The translations under genes were made by a program, and so were the position numbers. Shown piece by piece: positions 1 through 7,648 of a stretch of 64,000 nt of DNA (positions are counted from its first letter, which is position 1; every line of letters starts with the position of its first letter). The notes beneath the pieces are model-generated. The model had not been told where the DNA came from, searched no databases, and saw only the letters and a list, made by a program, of their open reading frames with translations. The DNA is taken from positions 2,728,001-2,792,000 of the forward strand of contig NZ_CP053435.1 of assembly GCF_013127955.1 (NCBI RefSeq), read 5' to 3'. The stretch is from Spirosoma taeanense. GTDB lineage: Bacteria; Bacteroidota; Bacteroidia; Cytophagales; Spirosomataceae.

Positions 1-867
1 AAGCGGTTCAAACGCCTGTACCCGCTTCATGTATTCACGCTCCTGCTGGTGCTGCTGTTTGAAGTGTTTCGGTACGGAGTGGATCGGTACGTTGTTAAGT
101 TAGCCAATCCCGTTTTTGCGGATGACAAAAGCCTGCCTTCGTTCATCGCGAATCTGACGTTGACCCAATCACTGAATCTGTTTGATCGGGTTACCTGGAA
201 TGGCCCCAGTTGGAGCATCAGCGTTGAGTTCTATACCTATATTCTCTGGGCGCTGGGTTTGCTGCTGTTTCGAAAAAACCTGCTGCTTCTGGGCAGCGTT
301 GGGCTTGGGCTGGCGGCCTGGTTTATCGCGCAGCATGGCGGCAACATTATCTTTAATTACGATTATGGCTTGATTCGCTGTCTATACAGTTTTCTGATCG
401 GGATGCTGGCGTACCGACTGAGTCGTCGGCTGCCGTTTACGTTCAGTTACGGACAGTATTCGGCTGCGGAGATTCTGCTGATTGGCCTAGCTATGCTGAC
501 GGTCAGCTCGTTTACGCACCCCGAAAGCTGGCTGATGCCGCTGTTCTTTGCCATCCTGATTATTGTTTTTTCCCGCGAAGGGGGAGTCGTCTCGAACCTC
601 CTGGTGAAAGAGCGTTTTGAATTTCTGGGGAAACTGTCTTATTCCTATTATCTGAATCACACGCTCGTGCTGGCAGTCATGGATCTGCTGCTGTTTAAGC
701 TGGTCAAGCTGCCTCACACATCACTGGCAGAACTCCTGTACGTCGTTGTCTGCCTGGCCTGTGTTCATGTGCTATCTGTCTTTACGTACCGACACGTTGA
801 ATTAATTCTTCAATCTGTTTCATCAAATCGAGCCCCGAAAACAGCCGTCGACATGGCCGTTGTCTGA
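1..867 (+). CDS. Acyltransferase 3 family membrane protein, 5' end outside the window
   Basis: The reading frame is open from base 1. The first residues read KRFKRLYPLHVFTLLL, which matches the basic R-x-x-R-hydrophobic-Y-P stretch that opens the second part of acyltransferase 3 (OafA/NodX type) enzymes, so the true start lies upstream. The rest is a series of hydrophobic helices typical of the family. The motif WNGPSWSISVEFYTYILW near residue 58 of the visible part is the conserved W-S-x-x-x-E block. Such enzymes move acyl groups, often acetyl, onto cell-surface sugars. It ends 24 bases before a glycosyltransferase gene on the same strand, which suggests a role in surface glycan synthesis. 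Family assignment is firm; the substrate cannot be told. Confidence 0.85.
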   Translation, partial: KRFKRLYPLHVFTLLLVLLFEVFRYGVDRYVVKLANPVFADDKSLPSFIANLTLTQSLNLFDRVTWNGPSWSISVEFYTYILWALGLLLFRKNLLLLGSVGLGLAAWFIAQHGGNIIFNYDYGLIRCLYSFLIGMLAYRLSRRLPFTFSYGQYSAAEILLIGLAMLTVSSFTHPESWLMPLFFAILIIVFSREGGVVSNLLVKERFEFLGKLSYSYYLNHTLVLAVMDLLLFKLVKLPHTSLAELLYVVVCLACVHVLSVFTYRHVELILQSVSSNRAPKTAVDMAVV

Positions 868-891
868 GTTTATCCCTATCCGAACTGTACT

Positions 892-1758
892 ATGAACCTT
901 CTGAAAGCACCCCGCTGGCTAAGCCAGTTTAACTTCCCTTACGAGTCCTTCGAGACTATTCCGCCGTCAGTTTTTGAGACCATTAACCAGAATCTGGATA
1001 AGCTTCAGCATCCTGAACCACTGGTCAGTATTGTCATTCCTGCCTGGAACGAAGAAGTAAATATTCTCCGGAGTATTGCGTCCCTGGCTAAACTGAAAAC
1101 AACCATTCCGGTGGAGATTCTGGTCGTCAACAACAACTCGACCGACCAGATGCAGAAAACGCTGGATCAGCTTCACGTCCGCTCAGTCTTTCAGCCAATT
1201 CAGGGCTGGGGACCCGCGCGACAGATGGGTCTGGAACAGGCACGAGGTAAGTATTTGCTGACGGCGGATGCCGATGGTATTTATCCGCCCGAATGGCTCA
1301 ATGAAATGATGGCCGTCCTGCAGCAGCCGGGGGTGGTTTGTGCCTGTGGCCGCTACTCGTTTATTCCCTCGCCGGGGTTTCCGCGCTGGGTGCTGACGCT
1401 GCACGAAACGCTGAAAGACTGTCTGGCCGACGCCCGCCACCTGAAACGGCCGTACCTGAATGCCTACGGGATCAGCAACGGGTATGTTCGGGAATACGGC
1501 CTGAAAATCGGTTACGTCATGCGCAAAGTTCGGGGCGAGGACGGACGGATGTGCTTCGACATGATGCAGTACGGTAAGGTAAAGCAGGTCAGATCAGCAA
1601 AGGCCCGCGTCTGGACTGGCACCCGTACGCTGGAGAAAGATGGCAACGGAAGTTATTTCCGGGCGCTCTGGATAAAAGTAGGTATCGAGCTGCGCCGTCT
1701 GACCTGGTTGTTTGTGGCCCAGCAACCCCATGATACAAAAACGTCGCTGAATGAGTAG
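892..1758 (+). CDS. Glycosyltransferase family 2
   Basis: A 288-residue protein with a GT-A fold. LVSIVIPAWNEE (about residues 44-55) is the nucleotide-sugar-binding start of the family, VVNNNSTDQ follows at about 78-86, and TADAD (about 124-128) supplies the metal-binding DxD-type motif. The last third carries basic and aromatic residues but no clear multi-helix membrane domain, so it is probably a cytoplasmic or membrane-associated enzyme. It lies between an acyltransferase gene and a T9SS cargo gene, and its 3' end overlaps the next start by 8 bases (start at 1751), so the two are probably co-translated. Donor and acceptor are unknown. Confidence 0.85.
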   Translation: MNLLKAPRWLSQFNFPYESFETIPPSVFETINQNLDKLQHPEPLVSIVIPAWNEEVNILRSIASLAKLKTTIPVEILVVNNNSTDQMQKTLDQLHVRSVFQPIQGWGPARQMGLEQARGKYLLTADADGIYPPEWLNEMMAVLQQPGVVCACGRYSFIPSPGFPRWVLTLHETLKDCLADARHLKRPYLNAYGISNGYVREYGLKIGYVMRKVRGEDGRMCFDMMQYGKVKQVRSAKARVWTGTRTLEKDGNGSYFRALWIKVGIELRRLTWLFVAQQPHDTKTSLNE

Positions 1759-3229
1759 GGGAGTGGCGTTCGTCATCCTGCCTTTGCTGGTGATCCTGTC
1801 AGGCGTTGTATGCCGGGCGCAATGCAGTCAGGGCGCTATCATCTGCGAAACGTTCGGCAGTGGTCCTAAAGGTCCGCTGCCAACCGGGATAACGAATTTC
1901 ACGTACCGATCCAGAGCCTGCCCGGACGATGGCGAATACACGGTGATAGATACCGTAGCCGGAACCTGCCACGGTCAGGCCTGGCATGCCGTATGGGAAG
2001 ATCATACGCCGAACGATGGGCGAGGCAATATGCTGGTGGTGAACGCGTCTTATAAGCCCAGCGAATTTTATAGTCAGAAAGCCGTTGGGCTTTGTCCAGG
2101 CGTCATTTATGAGTTCTCCCTGTGGGTAATTAACCTGAACAACGTTCTGCTGCCCGGCGCCTGTGATGAATACCAGCTGCGCAATCCGGTTATCGCCATG
2201 CGGATTGAACAGCCCGATGGTACGCTTATCAATGAAGTGGTGCAGCCGGCTGTAGCCCGCACCCGAGCGCCGGTCTGGGTGCATCTATCCATGCGGTTTT
2301 CAATACCCACCAGCAGCAATGATATTGTCGTCAAGCTTATCAACAAAGGTCTTGGCGGCTGCGGCAACGATCTGGCCATCGACGACATTGGTTTTCGCCC
2401 GGTTCACCCAGATCTGTCCATTCGGTTTGCCCAGTCACCCGATGCTCAAACGACGGTATGCGCCGATACCCGCCTGACGCTCACCGTTGGCGTAGCTACT
2501 GGCTATATCAATCCGGTGTATAGATGGGAGCAAAGTCGGGATAACGTCAACTGGACAACCATACCCGGCGCCGAGCAGGCAACGTACACGATCAGGGCCG
2601 TTAAGCCAGGGCGTACGTACTACCGACTCCGGAATACCCAATCCATTAACGCAGCCGCCGTCGGTCGGGCCCAGTGTTCGACCGAATCGAACGTTCTGCT
2701 GGTGGACTGCATAGCGAATGCGCCGTTCAGTCTGGGCGCTGATCTGATCCTGTGTGAGGGGACCACTCAGTCGATACAGCCTTTAGAGCCGTTACCCGCT
2801 GGTACGACATTTATGTGGTCTGACCAGAGCAGGGGGGAGCAGTTAACGGTCGCCAAGTCGGGCACCTACTGGCTGGAAACCTCCCTGAACGGATGCCCGT
2901 ACCGGGACAGTATCGAGGTCGAATCGCCAAACTGTCGCTTAGAGGAACTATACGTCCCCGATGCGTTTTCGCCCAATAACGACAACTACAATGACCAGTT
3001 GGTCGTCCGGCATCCCGGTGCGTTTATAACCTTTACGTTTCGGATTTATGACCGCTGGGGCAGTCCGATCTTTTTAAGCCATCAGCTCGACCAAACCTGG
3101 GACGGCACCTTCCAGAACCGCCCCTGCACCGAGGGCGTTTACGCCTGGACGGCTGATTACCGGGTTTTAAATCCGTTGCATGGTGAGCAGCACGTAATCA
3201 GGAGCGGTCGGGTTCTGCTGGTTCGGTAA
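1751..3229 (+). CDS. Secreted protein with T9SS type B (gliding-motility-associated) C-terminal domain
   Basis: A 492-residue protein. Residues 1-23 form a signal peptide with a hydrophobic core that ends before Ala-Gln-Cys. The middle part is beta-rich and Cys-containing, with an Ig/PKD-like section at about 225-320. The last 95 residues contain VPDAFSPNNDNYND, RIYDRWGSPIF, W-DG and a final VLLVR, the hallmarks of the CHU_C / type B sorting domain that the type IX secretion system uses to carry cargo across the outer membrane. The start overlaps the glycosyltransferase gene by 8 bases, an unusual link for a surface protein; that enzyme might modify it, but this is only inference from position. 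The biological role is unknown. Confidence 0.85.
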   Translation: MSRGVAFVILPLLVILSGVVCRAQCSQGAIICETFGSGPKGPLPTGITNFTYRSRACPDDGEYTVIDTVAGTCHGQAWHAVWEDHTPNDGRGNMLVVNASYKPSEFYSQKAVGLCPGVIYEFSLWVINLNNVLLPGACDEYQLRNPVIAMRIEQPDGTLINEVVQPAVARTRAPVWVHLSMRFSIPTSSNDIVVKLINKGLGGCGNDLAIDDIGFRPVHPDLSIRFAQSPDAQTTVCADTRLTLTVGVATGYINPVYRWEQSRDNVNWTTIPGAEQATYTIRAVKPGRTYYRLRNTQSINAAAVGRAQCSTESNVLLVDCIANAPFSLGADLILCEGTTQSIQPLEPLPAGTTFMWSDQSRGEQLTVAKSGTYWLETSLNGCPYRDSIEVESPNCRLEELYVPDAFSPNNDNYNDQLVVRHPGAFITFTFRIYDRWGSPIFLSHQLDQTWDGTFQNRPCTEGVYAWTADYRVLNPLHGEQHVIRSGRVLLVR

Positions 3230-3347
3230 TAGGAAAGCAGTTGAGAGAAAGCAACAATCAGGCAAACAGAGTGGGTCTTCAGGGAGCATCTGACCCGTTT
3301 AGAAAAAAAACGGCGATTACGTTGTATCTTATTTTTTTACCACCTTG

Positions 3348-3369
3348 CTTTGTGAGACAAAGTACTTTA
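3348..3369 (+). promoter_or_regulatory. Palindromic operator, copy 1, upstream of the DUF4153-like gene
   Basis: Reads CTTTGT, four bases, CAAAGT, one base, CTTTA. The 6-base arms are perfect inverted repeats. The same element with the same spacing recurs at 4810-4831 before the next membrane gene. A TATAATTG stretch overlapping its right end (3367-3374) may be the promoter -7 region. Likely a repressor site; the regulator is not identifiable in this window. Confidence 0.55.
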
Positions 3370-3513
3370 TAATTGTCTGATATAGGACAGGATTAAAGCG
3401 CTAACAGACTATTGGCAAATACCTGAAAATGCTATCGGGAGAGGCTATGAACGTAAACGGAGCAATAAATTCCCGTACAGAAGATAAACCATAATCACTT
3501 AATTAACTGTCTT

Positions 3514-4758
3514 ATGAAAGACGAGATTCTGTCAAATTTAGACAATCCCGGACAGCTTGAACGGTTGTACAGGGCCGACAAACCAACGTTTAAGCGAGCG
3601 TTTAACACGTTGTATGCCGAACGTAAAGACAATAGTCTGCTTAGCTTTTGGCATGAGCGGCTGAATTACACCAGCGAAGAAATTTCCTGGGGGACCAGTC
3701 AGGATTTGACCTTTGTGCTTATGGCCTCGCTCGTGGCAGGTCTGATTGCAAAGCTGCCCGTTTTTTTAGGTCTGAACGAAGAGTTTTTCTTTTCCAGGAA
3801 TATTGGCTTCATCATTTTCCCGATGCTGTCAGCCTATTTCGCTTGGAAGAATAATTTATCAACGCGTAAAATCGCTTTTATAGGGGGCACAACCCTCCTT
3901 GCTCTGCTTTTTATCAATTACTTACCGAACAGCCCGAAAAGTGATACGCTGGTTCTATCCTGCATTCATCTGCTGCTGTTCCTGTGGTCAATTCTGGGTT
4001 TTGCTTTTGTTGGTGGGATTAAAAACAACGATGAGAAACGGCTCGGCTATTTAAGGTATAATGGCGATTTGATTGTTATGACGACACTCATCCTGATTTC
4101 GGGGGCAATCATGACCGGTGTAACCATCGGGCTTTTTGAACTGATTGGACTGGATATTAAAAAATTCTATTTTGAAAATATTGTCATTTTCGGCCTTCCT
4201 GCTGCGCCAATTTTAGGCACGTATCTAACCCAGACCAATCCGCAACTGGTCGGTAAGGTGTCACCGGTAATTGCCAGACTATTCAGCCCGCTGGTACTGG
4301 TGATGCTGGTGATTTATCTCGTAGCGATAGTTTATTCCGGGAAGGACCCCTATAACGACCGGGAGTTTCTGCTGATTTTCAATGCACTGCTGATTGGCGT
4401 GATGGCCATTATCTTCTTTTCGGTTGCGGAAACGTCCAGGATAACAAAAAGCCAGACCGAAGTCTGGGTTCTTTTTCTGCTGTCTGTGGTAACTATACTG
4501 GCTAATGGAGTTGCGCTGTCGGCTATTCTGTTCCGTATTTCCGAATGGGGCATCACGCCCAATAGAGTTGCGGTGCTGGGTGGTAATGTCTTGATACAGA
4601 TAAATCTTCTGCTGGTGACGGCCCAACTGTTCAGAGTACTTTCGCGGAAGGCCGACATAGCTCAGGTTGGGAAAGCCATTGCTTCCTACCTGCCGGTTTA
4701 TTGCTTGTGGACAGTTGTCGTGACCTTTTTATTCCCGTTCCTGTTTGAGTTCAACTAA
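3514..4758 (+). CDS. DUF4153-like multi-pass membrane protein
   Basis: 414 residues with a soluble N-terminal segment of about 65 residues and then roughly ten hydrophobic helices arranged along the rest of the chain. The order and character of the helices, and the conserved-looking stretch around ISWGTSQDLTFVLMASL, resemble the DUF4153 family common in Bacteroidota; this was judged by eye. The function of that family is not established. No catalytic motif can be seen. The gene is preceded by a palindromic site (3348-3369), and the next gene, another membrane protein, carries a matching site, so both probably answer to one regulator. Confidence 0.65.
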   Translation: MKDEILSNLDNPGQLERLYRADKPTFKRAFNTLYAERKDNSLLSFWHERLNYTSEEISWGTSQDLTFVLMASLVAGLIAKLPVFLGLNEEFFFSRNIGFIIFPMLSAYFAWKNNLSTRKIAFIGGTTLLALLFINYLPNSPKSDTLVLSCIHLLLFLWSILGFAFVGGIKNNDEKRLGYLRYNGDLIVMTTLILISGAIMTGVTIGLFELIGLDIKKFYFENIVIFGLPAAPILGTYLTQTNPQLVGKVSPVIARLFSPLVLVMLVIYLVAIVYSGKDPYNDREFLLIFNALLIGVMAIIFFSVAETSRITKSQTEVWVLFLLSVVTILANGVALSAILFRISEWGITPNRVAVLGGNVLIQINLLLVTAQLFRVLSRKADIAQVGKAIASYLPVYCLWTVVVTFLFPFLFEFN

Positions 4759-4809
4759 CTAGGCAGGGACAGATCGGGTAATGGAACCAGCTCTTTTTTT
4801 ACGTCAAAA

Positions 4810-4831
4810 CTTTGTAATGCAAAGTTCTTTA
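4810..4831 (+). promoter_or_regulatory. Palindromic operator, copy 2, upstream of the 95-residue membrane protein
   Basis: Reads CTTTGT, AATG, CAAAGT, T, CTTTA. It matches the copy at 3348-3369 in every position except the four-base spacer and one base after the right arm. It lies 131 bases before the next start codon, against 144 for copy 1. The repeat of sequence, spacing and position relative to the gene argues for a shared regulator. Confidence 0.55.
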
Positions 4832-4962
4832 AGTGTGGTGCAAAAAAGCTTACTTGTGCATCTGCTTACAGACCAACGGCACTCAATTCCTGAACGGCCA
4901 AAAGCGAATTTTAATCAGGAGAAATCAATAGTTAAAACCCAGTTACGTAAACAGAAATAACC

Positions 4963-5250
4963 ATGCAGAACACGTTAAGTATTGGAAATATAGCCAGCTC
5001 GCTATTCGGTATAGTTTTTCTGGCGATTGGCGTAGTGAATACATTTTGGGGGAACGACCCTGGTTTCGGGATTTTTATCGTTTTACTTTCATTCGTTTAT
5101 TTCCCACCGGCGAATGCGATTCTCAAGAGAGTGACTGGTTTCTCGATTCCGTTGACCGTAAAGGTCATTCTGGGGCTTTTTATTCTCTGGGCAGCGTTAG
5201 GCGTGGGTGAATTGTTCGATAAGATCGAGTTGATGAAGATGAGTTTTTGA
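4963..5250 (+). CDS. Small membrane protein of unknown function
   Basis: 95 residues with three hydrophobic helices at about 10-30, 35-50 and 62-82, and short polar ends. It is not recognised as a named family. It starts 204 bases after the DUF4153-like gene and has its own copy of the palindromic operator, so it is likely a separate transcription unit in the same regulon rather than the second gene of an operon. The ATG lies in a clean position with no longer in-frame alternative. Confidence 0.6.
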   Translation: MQNTLSIGNIASSLFGIVFLAIGVVNTFWGNDPGFGIFIVLLSFVYFPPANAILKRVTGFSIPLTVKVILGLFILWAALGVGELFDKIELMKMSF

Positions 5251-5366
5251 TACCATATTCATGACTTTCTAGACTGATTACTATCTTCTCAGACAAAAAG
5301 GAAATTGCTGTCTTTACAAACATGCACGTCAACAAGACCATGCTGATCGAAGAGTGTAATTATCAT

Positions 5367-5408
5367 AATGTCCCAAATCCGACAAAGAATGTCCTAAATC
5401 CGATAGTT
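5367..5408 (+). repeat. Tandem 21-base repeat with TGTC-N8-GAYA dyads
   Basis: Two adjacent 21-base units (5367-5387 and 5388-5408) share AATGTCC, AAATCCGA and the following A. Each unit contains TGTC, eight bases, then GACA or GATA, so each is also a partial dyad. They lie 58 bases before the nuclease-like gene at 5466, where tandem operator sites for its promoter would be expected. The regulator is unknown. Confidence 0.5.
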
Positions 5409-5465
5409 GGCTAAATTAACAGTTATTGATATTTGATGCTGTGATTTACCCTTAACTAATCAACA

Positions 5466-6566
5466 ATGGATTTTAAAGACCACATCAAGCAACTGGGCGA
5501 CCGTGTCACACGCCTGAAAGATTCCATTCTAACTGAAGAAGCTACAAAGACGGCACTTGTTATGCCCTTTTTAAATGTACTGGGCTACGATGTTTTTAAT
5601 CCCTTTGAAGTTGTTCCTGAGTTCATCTCCGACATTGGCACCAAAAAAGGTGAAAAGGTAGATTATGCCATAATGCGCGAAGAGAACGGCCACGCTGAGC
5701 CTTGCATGCTCATGGAATGTAAACACTGGAAGCAGTCCCTCACTTTACATGACAATCAACTCCTGCGATACTTCCACGTTACGAAAGCTCGCTTTGGCAT
5801 CTTGACAAATGGTATAATCTATCGCTTCTATACCGATCTGGAAGAGCCTAATAAGATGGATCAAAAGCCCTTTCTAGAGGTGAATATGCTTGATCTGCGG
5901 GACAATCAAGTCGAGGAGCTAAAGAAGTTTAGTAAGCCCTACTTTAACGTTGATGATATTATCTCAACGGCCAGTGAGCTAAAGTACACAGGCGAGCTAA
6001 AGTCAATTATTCACCAGGAAATGACCAATCCGTCGGACACCTTAGTGAGGCACTTTGCCAAGCAGGTTTATGGAGGGCAGTTGAACCAGCGAATGATGGA
6101 GTACTTTACTAACCTGGTCCGCAAGTCCTTTCAGCATACATTTTCTGACCAGATCACCGATCGGCTAAAAACAGCGCTCGTCCAGGAAGAACTAACCGTT
6201 CAGCCTACGACCACTGACCCAACTCCTGCCCCCACCAGTCAGGAGAAGGAGGGGCCAGTTATTAACACCACTGCTGAGGAACTTGAGGGCTTCTACATCA
6301 TCCGCTCTATCTTGCGTCCACACGTCGAAGCTTCTCGAATCGTGCATCGCGACGCGCAGAGTTACTTCGCCGTTTTACTTGACGACAATAACCGCAAGAC
6401 GCTCTGCCGCCTACACTTTAATGGACAAAAGAAGTACATCGGCATTCTTGATAGTGATAAGCGCGAGACGCGTCAGGAGATTAATTCCCTTGATGATATC
6501 TACAAGTATTCCGAGCAGTTGCTCGCTACACTCAGTGGGCTAATAAAGGGTAAAGGCGGGGAGTAG
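5466..6566 (+). CDS. Orphan HsdR N-terminal-type nuclease domain protein (putative restriction enzyme)
   Basis: 366 residues. The first half resembles the N-terminal nuclease domain of type I restriction subunit HsdR and the stand-alone predicted type IV restriction proteins. TKTALVMPFLNVLGYDVFNP (about 27-46) is the typical opening, and VDYAI followed by LMECK (about 66-92) supplies the D...ExK core of a PD-(D/E)xK nuclease. The C-terminal third (about 275-360) is a separate alpha/beta segment after a Pro/Thr-rich linker. There is no helicase domain and no modification or specificity subunit nearby, so this is not a complete type I system. It could cut modified or foreign DNA, or only bind. 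The tandem repeat just upstream is probably its control region. Confidence 0.75.
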   Translation: MDFKDHIKQLGDRVTRLKDSILTEEATKTALVMPFLNVLGYDVFNPFEVVPEFISDIGTKKGEKVDYAIMREENGHAEPCMLMECKHWKQSLTLHDNQLLRYFHVTKARFGILTNGIIYRFYTDLEEPNKMDQKPFLEVNMLDLRDNQVEELKKFSKPYFNVDDIISTASELKYTGELKSIIHQEMTNPSDTLVRHFAKQVYGGQLNQRMMEYFTNLVRKSFQHTFSDQITDRLKTALVQEELTVQPTTTDPTPAPTSQEKEGPVINTTAEELEGFYIIRSILRPHVEASRIVHRDAQSYFAVLLDDNNRKTLCRLHFNGQKKYIGILDSDKRETRQEINSLDDIYKYSEQLLATLSGLIKGKGGE

Positions 6567-6721
6567 TCCAGCAGCTTCGGTAATAGTGACATTGATGCCA
6601 GCGGCACCTGCCGTCAACATACTGATAAGCAGATGTACTATAGGAAAGGCTATAAGGGATAACGTTGACCACAGCACAATATTCTAAATGCCATTTTTGT
6701 AGCAAAAGCTGTACCCAAGAA

Positions 6722-6755
6722 GTAAAAAAGCACTTACATAAAATTGTAAGTGCTT
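6722..6755 (-). terminator. Rho-independent terminator of tRNA-Leu
   Basis: A 10-base stem (AAGCACTTAC at 6728-6737 with GTAAGTGCTT at 6746-6755) and an 8-base loop. On the minus strand it is followed by a run of six T. It lies 18 bases past the 3' end of the tRNA. Confidence 0.8.
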
Positions 6756-6773
6756 CATCTGTAACCATTTGTG

Positions 6774-6855
6774 TGACCACGGGGAGACTCGAACTCCCAT
6801 GCCTTGCAGCACCACCCCCTCAAGATGGCGTGTCTACCAGTTTCACCACGTGGCC
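6774..6855 (-). tRNA. tRNA-Leu (anticodon GAG)
   Basis: On the minus strand the acceptor arms GGCCACG and CGTGGTC pair with one G-U. The D arm contains TGGTAGAC. The anticodon stem CCATC/GGTGG (one T-G pair) encloses loop TTGAGGG, which gives anticodon GAG. The T arm reads GGGAGTTCGAGTCTCCC. Length is 82 bases with an extended variable arm, as expected for leucine tRNA. The discriminator base is A. The 3' CCA is not encoded (the following bases read CAC). Confidence 0.93.
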
Positions 6856-6873
6856 AATCCCTGATTGCGGGTG

Positions 6874-6904
6874 CAAATATAGCCGTTTGGTCATATTGTG
6901 CAAA
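6874..6904 (-). promoter_or_regulatory. Bacteroidota-type promoter for tRNA-Leu
   Basis: On the minus strand, TTTG at 6904-6901 (-33 box) and TATATTTG at 6881-6874 (perfect TAnnTTTG -7 box) are 19 bases apart. The start would fall within a few bases of the mature tRNA 5' end at 6855. Confidence 0.75.
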
Positions 6905-7005
6905 ATGCCTAGCTTAATCTTTTTCCTTTTCGGGCTCGTATAGCCCAAAAATGGCCAAAAATTCGTATCTTTATCCTTCTAAAACATCCCTAACAGTCAT
7001 TCATC

Positions 7006-7434
7006 ATGGCCTTAGAAATAGTCGGAAAATTGATAAAAGTTCTGCCCGAAGTAAATGGTCAGAGCCAGAAAGGACCCTGGAGCAAGCAAGAGTTCGTTAT
7101 TGAAACCTTAGAAGCGCAGTACCCCAAGAAAGTGTGCATGACCGCCTGGGGCGAAAAAGTAAATGATCTGAAACAGTTTGCTGAAGGCGATACGCTGAAA
7201 GCAACGTTCAGCGCCGAATCGCGGGAGTATAACGAGCGCTGGTACACGGAGCTGCGGGCCTTCCGGATCGAACTGGCTGAAGGTGGTGATTCGGCTGCTG
7301 CTTATTCGGCACCGTCCCGCCCGGCACAGGCACCGACCGAAGCACCCCGTTCGCGTCCGGCTCAGCAAAGCCAGCCCGCTGCGGTTCCCTTCAATACGTC
7401 TTTCGACGATGAAAGCAACGATCTGCCGTTTTAA
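7006..7434 (+). CDS. DUF3127 protein with SSB-like C-terminal tip
   Basis: 142 residues. Residues 1-90 form a compact beta-rich domain, with LEIVGKLIKVLPE near the start and EFVIET, AWGEKV and YTELRAFRIEL later, which is the DUF3127 pattern and is compatible with an OB-like fold. Residues 95-130 are a Pro/Ala/Gln-rich linker. The last residues, DDESNDLPF, look like the acidic tip of bacterial single-stranded DNA-binding proteins, which recruits repair and replication partners. From this I infer a nucleic-acid or replisome-linked role; the domain itself has no settled function. A promoter-like TATCTTTA lies at 6966-6973. The gene ends in a long shared terminator at 7452-7491. Confidence 0.85.
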   Translation: MALEIVGKLIKVLPEVNGQSQKGPWSKQEFVIETLEAQYPKKVCMTAWGEKVNDLKQFAEGDTLKATFSAESREYNERWYTELRAFRIELAEGGDSAAAYSAPSRPAQAPTEAPRSRPAQQSQPAAVPFNTSFDDESNDLPF

Positions 7435-7451
7435 GTAATGAGCGGTCTAAT

Positions 7452-7491
7452 GAAAAAGGGAGAAAGGATTCACATCCTTTCTCCCTTTTTC
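7452..7491. terminator. Bidirectional terminator between the DUF3127 gene and tRNA-Lys
   Basis: A perfect 18-base stem (7452-7469 with 7474-7491) around the 4-base loop TCAC. Five A on the left and five T on the right give a T-run on either strand. It sits between the end of the plus-strand DUF3127 gene (7434) and the 3' end of the minus-strand tRNA-Lys. Confidence 0.9.
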
Positions 7492-7496
7492 TCTGG

Positions 7497-7572
7497 TGGT
7501 GATTCGGCTGGGATTCGAACCCAGGACCCATACATTAAAAGTGTATTGCTCTACCAGCTGAGCTACCAAATC
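7497..7572 (-). tRNA. tRNA-Lys (anticodon TTT), CCA encoded
   Basis: On the minus strand the acceptor arms GATTTGG and CCGAATC pair with one T-G. The D arm reads AGCTCAGCTGGTAGAGC. The anticodon stem ATACA/TGTAT encloses CTTTTAA, which gives TTT. The T arm reads CTGGGTTCGAATCCCAG. The tRNA body covers 7500-7572 (73 bases) and the next three bases encode CCA, unlike the nearby tRNA-Leu. Confidence 0.95.
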
Positions 7573-7623
7573 AGGCGAGCGGGTTGTCTATATATGAACG
7601 AACCGTATTCGGTAATTGTGGTG

Positions 7624-7631
7624 CAAAATTA
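7624..7631 (-). promoter_or_regulatory. Candidate -7 box for tRNA-Lys
   Basis: The minus strand reads TAATTTTG, a perfect TAnnTTTG, 52 bases before the tRNA 5' end. No clear -33 partner was identified, so the assignment rests on the -7 box and position. Confidence 0.4.
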
Positions 7632-7648
7632 TAGCCTTCATTGGTTCA

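Noticed and set aside
5367-5408. CRISPR-like repeats
   Set aside because: Only two adjacent units without spacers; no cas genes anywhere in the window.
6532-6780. 82-residue frame on the minus strand
   Set aside because: It runs through the tRNA-Leu terminator and is rich in Cys and Tyr; most likely chance.
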